Positions 47,119 through 55,845 of a DNA stretch of 64,000 nt are shown piece by piece. The stretch is from Heloderma charlesbogerti. Lineage: Eukaryota > Chordata > Lepidosauria > Squamata > Helodermatidae. Numbering within the stretch: position 1 is the stretch's first letter; every line of letters starts with the position of its first letter. The notes below the pieces were generated by a model that did not search any database, was not told the origin of the DNA, and saw nothing but the letters and a program-made list of their open reading frames with translations. The stretch is from positions 1,054,001-1,118,000 of the forward strand of contig JANEZZ010002197.1 in the NCBI GenBank assembly GCA_026122225.1, in the 5' to 3' direction. The translations under genes and the position numbers were made by a program.

Positions 47119-47572
47119 CTCCTTTCCCCTCTCCTCCCCGCGGCCTCGCGCGCCTCCCCGCCGAGGGGAAAAGTCGAACAGCGGAGGGCGCTCGTGGGAT
47201 GACGCACGCGCGGCGGCGGCGCCTGCGCATTAGAAGGCGGCGATGCCGAAAAGCGGGCTGAAATCAGGCGGGCAAGGAGAGGTCCGCGGGCCATTTCCTT
47301 TGGTAGGGTTGTCTCTGTGCCCAAGCTTGACTTGTATGAGGAGGAGGAGGAGCCGGAGGAGTCGCGAGACGACCAGCGCGCGTGGCAAAGACGTCAAACT
47401 CGAAACTGGAGGGGAGGGGTGGCCATGGTCGCGCAGGCGCGTTGGGATTTAAAAAGCGGGGGGGGAAAACGTTCCTTTTCTGAGGGAAGGGAGGGTTTAG
47501 GTTGGGGGCGGGTCCCCGCCTCCTGCCGCCGAGACGAGAGGGCGGGATGCGGCACGCGCGGGCCAGGCGGCC

Positions 47573-47596
47573 GCCCCCGCCCCCGCCCCCGCCCCC
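47573..47596 (-). promoter_or_regulatory. GC-box cluster / potential G-quadruplex
   Basis: Four successive GCCCCC units give overlapping Sp1/KLF-type GC boxes. The minus strand, which is the NPEPPS sense strand, has four runs of five G separated by single C, a classic G-quadruplex pattern. It sits about 800 bp upstream of the NPEPPS ATG. Confidence 0.6.
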
Positions 47597-47857
47597 GGTC
47601 TGGAACCTGAGGGGCATCGTCCGGAGGCAAAAAAGCTGAGGCGCGGAGCGGAGCGGGGGAAGGAGCGCCCGGCAGCCGGCAGCGCGGCGTCTCCTCGAGC
47701 GTGCCGCGGGGGTGGCTGAAGAAACCAAGCGGGAGCCTGGGCATGGGTAGGGTTCGTAAGGGCATTCCCCGCAGTGCGCGAAGCATCGTTGGGCATGAGA
47801 AGGGGCGAGGTTGGATCTCGGCTGTCGTTTGGCACGGCCTTAATTTCATTTTTAGTT

Positions 47858-48893
47858 GCCTCGTTTTTATCCCGCCCAGTAGCCGAAGCTCTCTGCACGT
47901 TTTGCACTTTTTCATTTTTTATTTCATTTATTTCATTTTTATCCCAACCAATAGCCGAAGCTCTCTGCACGTTTTGCACTTTTTCATTTTTTATTTCATT
48001 TATTTCATTTTTATCCAAGCCAATAGCCGAAGGTCTCTGCACGTTTTGCACTTTTTCATTTTTTATTTCATTTATTTCATTTTTATCCAAGCCAATAGCC
48101 GAAGGTCTCTGCACGTTTTGCACTTTTTCATTTTTTATTTCATTTTTATCCCAACCAGTAGCCGAAGGTCTCTGCACGTTTTGCACTTTTTCATTTTTTA
48201 TTTCATTTTTATCCCAACCAGTAGCCGAAGGTCTCTGCACGTTTTGCACTTTTTCATTTTTTATTTCATTTTTATCCCAGCCAGTAGCCGAAGGTCTCTG
48301 CACGTTTTGCACTTATTTCATTTTTTATTTCATTTTTATCCCAGCCAATAGCCGAAGGTCTCTGCACGTTTTGCACTTTTTCATTTTTTATTTCATTTTT
48401 ATCCCAGCCAATAGCCGAAGGTCTCTGCACGTTTTGCACTTTTTCATTTTTTATTTCATTTTTATCCCAACCAATAGCCGAAGCTCTCTGCACGTTTTGC
48501 ACTTTTTCATTTTTTATTTCATTTTTATCCCAACCAATAGCCGAAGCTCTCTGCACGTTTTGCACTTATTTCATTTTTTATTTCATTTTTATCCCAACCA
48601 ATAGCCGAAGGTCTCTGCACGTTTTGCACTTATTTCATTTTTTATTTCATTTTTATCCCAACCAATAGTTGAAGCTCTCTGCACGTTTTGCATTTATTTC
48701 ATTTTTATCCCAACCAATAGCTGAAGCTCTCTGCACATTTTGCACTTATTTCATTTTTTATTTCATTTTTATCCCAACCAATAGCTGAAGCTCTCTGCAC
48801 ATTTTGCACTTATTTCATTTTTTATTTCATTTTTTTATTTCATTTTTATACTGCCCAATAGCTGAAGCTCGCTGCACATTTTGCATTTTTTGC
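47858..48893. repeat. 16-unit minisatellite derived from a LINE 3' tail
   Basis: Sixteen units marked by 'agccgaag' or 'agctgaag' at 47,881, 47,953, 48,025, 48,097, 48,160, 48,223, 48,286, 48,350, 48,413, 48,476, 48,539, 48,603, 48,667, 48,719, 48,783 and 48,860. Periods are 72 bp (first three), mostly 63-64 bp, then 52, 64 and 77. A unit reads 'atcccaaccaatagccgaag', 'ctctctgcacgttttgcac', then 'tttttcattttttatttcat'. The outermost units have 'cgcccagtagccgaagctct' and 'tactgcccaatagctgaagc', close to the reverse complement of the L2-type LINE tail at 53,750-53,806. Long open frames here follow from periods divisible by three. Confidence 0.9.
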
Positions 48894-48984
48894 ATTTGGA
48901 ATTATATGTGTGTGAGGCTGCCAAAATTGAGCATTAGTAGGTATGGTTTCAGGCTGAGTTAGGCGTGCCTTGAACCTGTTGAAA

Positions 48985-49140
48985 TCAAAAGACACAGGGG
49001 ATGCCTATTTCGGCATAGGATTGCAGCCTTCAAGCCTTGCTGCTTTTATTGGGAGGTGTGTAGCCCGATCCTATACTTCGGCATAAATCGTACTGTATTC
49101 AGTGGGGCTTGTTCCCCAATCAGGCTGCAATCCTAGTCTT
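48985..49140. repeat. Dispersed 'taggattgca' repeat modules
   Basis: 'cggcataggattgcagcctt' and 'cccgatcctatacttcggca', then 'tcagtggggcttgttcccca' and 'ggctgcaatccta': two modules of the family at 7,985-8,165, in opposite directions. Confidence 0.45.
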
Positions 49141-49576
49141 GCTGAGTTTGTGGAGTCCGGCTGTTACTTCCAAGTAAACTCAGATTTATTTATAGACAGG
49201 TGGGGCCTGTAACAAAGTGATGCAGCATCTTCCCACCCTCTAAGAGGAGGATCCCTGGTCATGAATCCACCTGGCCTGGAACAGAAGCCTATTCAGGCTT
49301 GGGGTGAGGGGCAGGAGGAATGAATAATGGCACCTGCCAATGTCTTCCTCTGCTGTGCTATATCGCAGCAGAAGTCTCCCTGAACCATTCTTTTCTCTTC
49401 CTCCTGAAACATCCTAGTTTCCAGGAAGAGGAGGGTTTTTTTAAGCCATTCTCCATACTTCTCCCTCCTAAAGCCCCTCCTGTCAGGGGCTTGAGCAGGC
49501 CAAGCTCTTCTCCTCCTGGCCACCCACAGTTTTATTTTCTCTCTCTTCAACTGTCACCTCAACAGCCTGCAGAGCC

Positions 49577-49800
49577 AGTATGATGTAGTGGCTAGCGTGT
49601 TGTACTGGGACTCAGGAGATCTGAGTTTATTTATGTATTTATTTCATTTCTATACCGCCAGTAGCCAAAGCTCTCTGGTTCTAGTCTCCACTTGGCCACA
49701 GAGTTCACTGGGTAACTTTGGGCCAGTCACTGACTCTCAGGCTAAGGGTTTTTTGAGGATAAAAAATGGAGGAGGACATTTTTATAGATATAATTTAGTT
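49577..49800 (+). mobile_element. CORE/MIR-type SINE with nested LINE-tail insert
   Basis: Starts with a tRNA-like head (atgatgtagtggctagcgtg, then actcaggagatctgag), followed after an interruption by 'cacttggccacagagttcac', 'tgggtaactttgggccagtc' and 'gaggataaaaaatggagg'. Between 49,624 and 49,676 lies an extra 'ttatttcatttctataccgc' and 'cagtagccaaagctctctgg', a reverse-complement LINE tail that splits the SINE. Confidence 0.7.
49624..49676 (-). mobile_element. LINE 3'-tail insertion inside a SINE
   Basis: About 53 bp matching the reverse complement of the L2-type LINE terminus; it interrupts the CORE-SINE just inside its tRNA-like head. Confidence 0.6.
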
Positions 49801-50005
49801 TCATATAATTTTCATATAATTTAGTTATTTTTCATATTATTGTACTTGCTTTGGTGCATTACTGTTCACCACTTCTGGCTTCCATTTGGAAGATAAGATA
49901 GGTACAAACATATGAAATGATATATACAAGCAAATAAACTTTGTGCCTATGACACAACTTGCACTGCAGATGCAAGTTCCTACTTATGGATCAGCTGAAT
50001 TAGGG

Positions 50006-50122
50006 AACAATCTAGTGCATGTTTAGACCAAAAATCCTACGACTTCCAGCCAGCCATGCTGGCTGGGGAATGCAGGGAGTTGCAGGACTCATTTATTTCT
50101 GAACATGCATAGGTTCACACCC
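50006..50122. mobile_element. Short MITE (family of 39,430)
   Basis: 'gcatgtttagaccaaaaatc', the central palindrome 'ccagccatgctggctgg', and 'ctgaacatgcataggttcac' give inverted ends about 115 bp apart. Confidence 0.6.
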
Positions 50123-50379
50123 TTAGATGCACAAAAGCATACTGCATGAAGGACAACAAACTGCATCTAAGAATACAGTAATATATGCCTGTAATGCATA
50201 TTTGCCCATTAATCTGTGACAAGTAAGAACTTACCTCCTGGCTACCAGAAAGGAAAACCTTTGCAAATAGGAAGGAATGTGTATGCTATTGATCTGACAC
50301 AAATGATTAATACAGGTCACATAATATATTGACATAATATATCAGTCCTCCTCCCACTGAAAATAAACCAAACTCTGTG

Positions 50380-50490
50380 TAAACAAGCAATGCGAATGGT
50401 TCCCCTGTTTACCCTTGCCTTTTCCTGCATCAAACAGGAAGTTGATCTAGATGGCGTACAAGATCCATTCCACCTCTGTGATTCTATGCC
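50380..50490 (+). mobile_element. CR1-type LINE 3' end
   Basis: 'gatctagatggcgtacaaga', 'tccattccacctctgtgatt' and 'ctatgc' match the CR1 3' end ('tagatggcc..ggatcc..tccaactctatgattctatg'). Confidence 0.55.
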
Positions 50491-51680
50491 TCCATCGTCC
50501 CTCCCTTTTTTTGTTGCCTCCCCTATGTTGAACTGTAGTCTGTAAGCTTCTTGGGGTAAAGACCTTGTTATTTCTCTGTAGAGTGCCACTCACACTGATG
50601 CCATTGTATAAGTAATAAAAATAGTAATGAGCAGGTAGGTGAATAAAAATATTTTGTGGACTAGTAACTTTTGTGGATTTATTTGTAACCTTACCACATA
50701 TGTATCTCATAGATAACTGGCACCCCATGGGTGAAACCAAGTTATCTGAGTTGAAACAGGTGGGCATAATCCTGAGAACTAAATCAAGAGGATTCCCCAT
50801 TCTGCATGTGGTCTATACAAATTCACATACACAGCTGTGCAGCCTTGCCTTAAGTTGTGGGAAACAGGAATGACCCACCAAAGCAATGCTTCCCATAGAA
50901 GCGTGGATTTTTCAGTTCCCTGTGTTGGGTCTGTGTTGCAATTTCCAGTTGCCTATAAACCTCTCAGCACATACAAATCCCCCCCCCCCGCCGCCCTTTC
51001 CCGGTGCACAACAGCTTCTCAGGGCCATGTACTTTTTCTGTAGGATGTTTAATTAGATATATTCAGATGGGCTTGGATGACATGGCTGCCAGTAAATTTT
51101 TAAAATTGGAAACATATAGTAGTTGATATGTGTTTCCCACCCCAAACACCCACCCCTCCTTGGCGCATATCTCTCCTGTCCCTAGTAGATTCTATGTTAC
51201 GTTCCCCCTACATCTAAACTGGTCATTCACTGAAGGCAGGTTTGACAAAGAACACTTTTGAGGGCTTAATTTGAAGATGGATCACGCAAGGAACTTTCCC
51301 CCTCTCCCCTGCTTTTTCATGAAACCTGAAGCAGTCCGATCTCTTTCCACCCTGCTTTTTGATGATTACCATTTCCCTGAATAGAATAATCTGAAAAACT
51401 GTAATTGAGCTGGGATCTCAGGCATGTCTCTTCATGGTTGTAACCACTAATCTAATTAAAATCTCAAATGCTAAAGAAATAAAAAGTAGTGATCAAGTCC
51501 TCTCTAGGGTATTGTATAGACTCCTTTATCGGGGTTTAGGGGAAGAGCAAGGGTGCGTATCTGGGGATGGGGTGTGGGACTGGGTGGCTTAAATTTCTGT
51601 TCCCCCTGAAAACTGTTTTTCAGGAGATTTCATTTTAGTTCAAAGTGATATCTCACTGTTTAAAATATAAGTTAGCACAG

Positions 51681-51762
51681 AGCATGACAGAAACCCGAGA
51701 GAAAGAGAATGCTAATTTAACACAAGCCCTAAAGCAATGCAGCAAGAAATTGGAGCAGGCGG
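51681..51762 (+). other. Candidate exon A of an unidentified plus-strand gene
   Basis: An 82-bp open stretch bounded by a cag acceptor (weak pyrimidine tract) and a strong donor GGCGG/GTAAGA. Only one frame is open. It encodes SMTETRE then KENANLTQALKQCSKKL and EQA, a charged, heptad-like coiled-coil peptide, and ends one base into a codon. It could instead start translation at its own ATG. The protein is not recognised. It is short enough that chance is a serious alternative. Confidence 0.25.
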
Positions 51763-52555
51763 GTAAGAACAAAGATTTCTAAGCATAATTCAAAGGCAGA
51801 TTATAAAGATGGGTATAATATAAACTGGTTCTACAAAATATTAATGGGTGTATGTTTTGTAGGGAAAAGCACCAGAAGATCTCAAATTCAATATACACTT
51901 TTACTAAGAGAATGCTGAACATTCCTCAGCCATTTTCCATGGCCGTCAGATCCAAACTCCCAGTGGCTACATTCCAGCAACAAAGCCCTGATTGGCTGGC
52001 CTGCTGTCCAGTTCTGATTGGCCAACAATCTTTATATAGCACAAGTAGCCGAAATTCTGAAGTGTAATGTCCACCTACCAAAATCTCCATATGGCCACCA
52101 GCCATGGCCTGTTTGGCCCTTGTCCAGATTTCTGCTGGGCTGGCAGCTTTGTTATATAAGCCTTCCTGGATAATGCCAACTCCATTTCTTTATGTTGTAA
52201 CAGTGAGGAATTACTCTTTCGCTTTCTTCATCCAAGGTCCCCCCTGTTGTGGGCAGAAATAAAGTCAGACAGGATAGGAGTTTAGGAAGAAGCAACAACC
52301 AGACACAGCCAAGGTTCCTAGACTAGCAAGTGAAAGGTTACTGTTGAAACTGGTTCCGGAAGGCTGAACTCAAGTGGAGGTAAGCTTGGGGTAAATGTGG
52401 AAGTGAGACAGAAAAGAGTCGCCTTAGGCCAGTTCCAGGTTTTGAGGGCCCCTTAGGCGAGATCATTTCAATGTGCCCACCTCTTTCTCCTTGCCACTGT
52501 TGCTGCTACCCAATCCCCACCACCTTGCAGAGGGAGAGGATAAAGTGTGCAGAGA

Positions 52556-52606
52556 TTATTTATTGATATATTTATTATATTTCTATACTGCCCAATAGAC
52601 GAAGCT
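52556..52606 (-). mobile_element. LINE 3'-tail fragment
   Basis: 'atttattatatttctatact' and 'gcccaatagacgaagct' match the reverse complement of the L2-type LINE end. Confidence 0.55.
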
Positions 52607-53169
52607 GATTACAGCTGCTTCTTGCCTCTCTCACTGTGACTGCTTGATCACACTGAGAGCAGGTGAATGGCCAACAACAGCGAGGAGGAACAGGCATAGA
52701 GTGGCCATGTGTCCTCTTTTACAGAGGATGGTCCTCTATTTCAAGGGCTGCCAGAGAGCTATCCTCTATTTGAAGGGCTAAAAGTCTGGGTGAAAGATAA
52801 AGAACCCTAAAAGCAGAGAGCAGAGCACGGGTCTTGAGGCTGCCAATCAACAATTAGCACTTGGGGAACAGACAGCAGCTATACAACTCAGTCAGTCTTC
52901 TCAACTATGGGGAGATGCACTGTATTTCTATTTAAATTATAATAATTATTTCTAAATTTGCAGTTATACATATAAAAGAGCATATGCAACTTTTAAGCAA
53001 ATTACTTTTGTCCTCTTTTGGGGTGATGCATTTATTATTTTTTGGCAGAGCATAAGTGGCCAGTGCCAGGAGGCTTCAGAGTTAGATGGGGGCATGATTT
53101 CTTGATTGCTGACTCCCACCATGCAGACAACACTTTGATCTTGGTCCCAGTTCTGTGGGCACTCTCCTG

Positions 53170-53281
53170 TAAGCCGTGGCCCTGCAGATGTTGTTGGACT
53201 GCAGCTCCCATCATCTCTGACAATTGGCCATGCTGGCTGGGGCTGATGGGCAACATCTGGTGAGTAAGAAGTTCCCCAGGC
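53170..53281. mobile_element. Palindromic MITE family A, internally deleted
   Basis: 'gttggactgcagctcccatc', 'attggccatgctggctgggg' and 'ctgatgggcaacatctgg' retain the MITE centre; the outer ends are degraded. Confidence 0.55.
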
Positions 53282-53439
53282 CTGCTATGAGCCAATGCCT
53301 CTTATATTCCAGCTTATGACATTGTCCACACCTCACTCAGCCATTATAGGTCAAGCTGTAGTTCTTGAGCTTTCGAGAGTAGGTTTTCAGCAGTCATGGC
53401 AAGTGATGAGCTGGGGAAATCTATTTGGAAAAGCCATTT

Positions 53440-53806
53440 CCCAAGGGATTGAAGAGCTCTGGAACACAAAAATTTCTGCTGTGGCACCCCGGCTCTGGAA
53501 TGAGCTCCCTAGTGAGGTTCGCCTGGCGCCTACATTGTATTCCTTTCGGCGCCAGGTGAAGACCTTTTTATTTTCCCAGGCATTTTAGCATTTTAGCTTT
53601 CTAAATTTTTACCTTTGCTGTTTTAAATCTGTATTTTAAACTCTTGCACTGCTGCTAGGTTTTACTGTGGTTGTATTGTTATATTGTGGTTTTAATGTTC
53701 TGTATATTTTAAATTGTTTTATTGTGTGTTTGGATTTAATTTTTGTGAACCGCCCAGAGAGCTTCGGCTATTGGGCGGTATAGAAATGAAATAAATAAAT
53801 AAATAA
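53440..53806 (+). pseudogene. L2/CR1-group LINE 3' end
   Basis: Encodes PRLWNELPSEVRLAPTLYSF and RRQVKTFLFSQAF then stop (53,485-53,588), the last residues of the LINE ORF2. An AT-rich 3' UTR follows, with 'gaaccgcccagagagcttcg', 'gctattgggcggtatagaaa' and a (AAAT)n end. This terminus is the best reference for the origin of the satellite at 47,858-48,893. Confidence 0.8.
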
Positions 53807-54095
53807 GATGAGGATAATACTACTGGTCTTCTTTACAGTATTGTTCTAAGGGTTACTGAGATAATCTATATGAAGTGGTTTGAGTACATAGCAAAAGCAC
53901 CATAAATATAAATTCCTGAAGGAGAGTGAGTGCAGGACTAAAATATGGCTATCTGTGGGATCTTTGACCAGCCACCACCCTGGATGTATTGTTGCCATAT
54001 ATATGTTGATTGTCCTACAGAGAGCCCCTGCCCTCCTACACATGGGGTCACCCTAAAGAGATAACAATTGACATATATGGGGAAATATTTCAAAT

Positions 54096-54881
54096 GGCAG
54101 ATACACAGACGATACCACCCTAATGGCAGAAAGCGCAGAGGATCTCAAGAGCCTCTTGTTGAGGGTGAAAGAGGAGAGTGCAAAAGCTGGTTTGAAACTC
54201 AACATTAAAAAAACGAAGATCATGGCATCTGGCCCCATCACTTCCTGGCATATAGAAGGGGAAGAAATGGAAGCAGTGACAGATTTTATTTTCTTGGGCT
54301 CCAAGATCACCGCAGGCAGTGACTGTAGCCCTGAAATTAAAGGACGCTTGCTCCTTGGGAGGAAAGCTATGGCAAACCAAGACAGCATAGTAAGAAGCAG
54401 AGACATCACCTTGCCGACAAAGGTCCGTAGAATCAAAGCTATGGTTTTCCCAGTAGCAACGTATGGCTGTGAGAGCTGGACTATAAGGAAGGCTGAGCGC
54501 CGAAGAACTGATGCTTTTGAACTGTGGTGCTGGAGAAGACTCTTACGAGTCCCCTGGACTGCAAGGAGGTCAAATCAGTCCATCCTAAAGGAAATCAACC
54601 CTGACTGCTCATTGGAAGGACAGATACTGAAGCTGAAGCTCAAATATTTTGGCCACCTAATGCGACGAGAAAACTCCCTGGAAAAGACCCTGATGCTGGG
54701 AAAGATTGAAGGCAGAAGGAGAAGGGGACGGCAGAGGATGAGATGGCTAGATAGCATCACCGATGCAATGAATATGAACTTGAGCATGCTCCGGGAGAGA
54801 GCGCAGGACAGGAAGACCTGGCGTGCTATGGCCCATGAGGTCACAAAGAGTTGGACATGACTTAACGACTGAACAACAACA
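54096..54881 (+). mobile_element. BovB (RTE) LINE, 5'-truncated copy
   Basis: A 786-bp insertion with a 9-bp duplication atttcaaat (54,087-54,095 and 54,882-54,890). It begins just at the RT YADD box (eroded) and keeps an uninterrupted frame of about 245 residues (MAESAEDLKSLLLRVKEESA to EVTKSWT), the C-terminal part of the BovB protein. It ends in an ACAACAACA terminus. Closely similar to 55,846-59,062 and in the opposite orientation, with 3' ends facing each other across 964 bp. The open frame and intact duplication suggest a young insertion. Confidence 0.9.
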
Positions 54882-55444
54882 ATTTCAAATAGGTCCCATG
54901 TTGCAGTTTGGGATTAAATGGACCTGAAAAGGTCAAAGACTGTTGTTTTAGAAGATCTGCTCTTGGATTCCTGAAATCAAAAGTACCTTACCCTCTCCCT
55001 CTGCCATCCCCCCTTTTAAAAAGTGTTATATAGTAGTGTTGTATAATCTTTGGGTAAAGAATCAATCAGCAGTGGTATTATTATTATTTTATTATGTTGC
55101 AATGTCCTGTTGTAATAATCTGCATTCAACAGAACAGAATTAGAAAAGGCTAAAGATCTGGAGATCTTTATGAAAGCTGCTAGCACCTTGGGAAAATAAC
55201 CAAGCGCATGTTACTGCATAGGCCAAATTTGCTTAGGGGTGCTTTTTTTTTTTCCACCTCCCATTAAAAAATAGCTTCTGCACAGATTCTGACCAGAGTC
55301 TGAGAGTAAGTTATAGGCCTCCTGTGTTGGACGGACTAAGCTTTGGTTTGGCACAGCCATGCAAGCACATTTGGAATAGATCTATTCCTGGAATAGGCTG
55401 GCTTCTTGTTCTGCCTCAATCAAGGGATGTTTGTTTCAAATGAC

Positions 55445-55600
55445 TCGTTCAGATCTCAAGTGTCTGTCCATTTAAACACCATAGCCTGATAAGAGCCAGG
55501 GACCAGTCATGCATGCTGCCTGGGGTTTGCACTACACTGTGGAAAATGGAATTACGTACAGCAGGAACGATGAATGGCATGTAACATTTACCACACTGGG
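55445..55600 (-). pseudogene. PIF/Harbinger-like transposase fragment (DDE side)
   Basis: The minus strand reads MPFIVPAVRNSIFHSVVQ then TPGSMHDWSLALIRLW, resembling the conserved 'PGSVHDSRV' segment of Harbinger-type transposases. The surrounding frame is degraded. It may be the distal part of the same old element as 60,250-60,535, with later insertions in between. Confidence 0.35.
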
Positions 55601-55764
55601 CATCCTTGTGATGGAAAAATGACATAAAAGATTTATAAATGTGGAAGGCAGGACCAGAATAGAGCTTAAGGTAATTTTTGTGAAAAATGCGAACCTTGGC
55701 AAAATTGCGCAATTTGTTTTGAATTTTTAAAATCTTTAAAAGTGTTGTTTTGAAAGGCCACAAT

Positions 55765-55845
55765 CCTAAACACACTTTACAAGGGACTAAACCCCATTGA
55801 ACACAGTGGGACTTACTTCCAAGTAAACATGCATAGGATTGCATT
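55765..55845. repeat. 'cccattgaa..taggattgca' module hosting the BovB insertion
   Basis: 'ccccattgaacacagtggga' and 'cttacttccaagtaaacatg' then 'cataggattgcatt'. Its terminal taggattgcatt is the BovB target site. A related module continues on the far side (59,075-59,130). Confidence 0.55.

Larger units (their letters stand above)
46640..47860. promoter_or_regulatory. NPEPPS: CpG island promoter of NPEPPS
   Basis: About 1.2 kb of very GC- and CpG-rich DNA covering coding exon 1 and its upstream side, in sharp contrast to the AT-rich flanks. It carries runs of GGC/GAG triplets, GC boxes and an NRF-1-type palindrome, with no obvious TATA box. This is typical of a housekeeping promoter. The transcription start cannot be fixed from sequence, but must lie upstream of 46,775 on the minus strand. 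Whether the island also drives a divergent plus-strand transcript cannot be told. Confidence 0.85.
50500..55444. other. Intergenic stretch upstream of NPEPPS
   Basis: Apart from the repeats and candidate exon A listed separately, 50,500-51,680, 51,763-52,555, 52,610-53,168 and 54,891-55,444 show nothing I can support. A conserved-looking tract is absent, and open frames are short. Confidence 0.5.

Noticed and set aside
46223..47728. Several overlapping GC-rich open frames of 105-261 residues on both strands around the CpG island
   Set aside because: Low-complexity Pro, Arg, Ala and Ser frames are expected in GC-rich DNA; only the 41-codon NPEPPS part shows real protein similarity.
47497..48604. 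Two long open frames (271 residues minus, 276 residues plus) with repeated hydrophobic or Asn/Lys-rich units that look like a repeat protein or membrane protein
   Set aside because: They lie in the LINE-tail satellite. Periods of 63 and 72 bp are multiples of three, so any frame free of stops in one unit stays open; both strands are open and the array has units (64, 52 bp) that break frame.
47858..48893. Regular repeats considered as a CRISPR-like array
   Set aside because: Units are contiguous with no unique spacers, in a vertebrate genome, and match a LINE tail.
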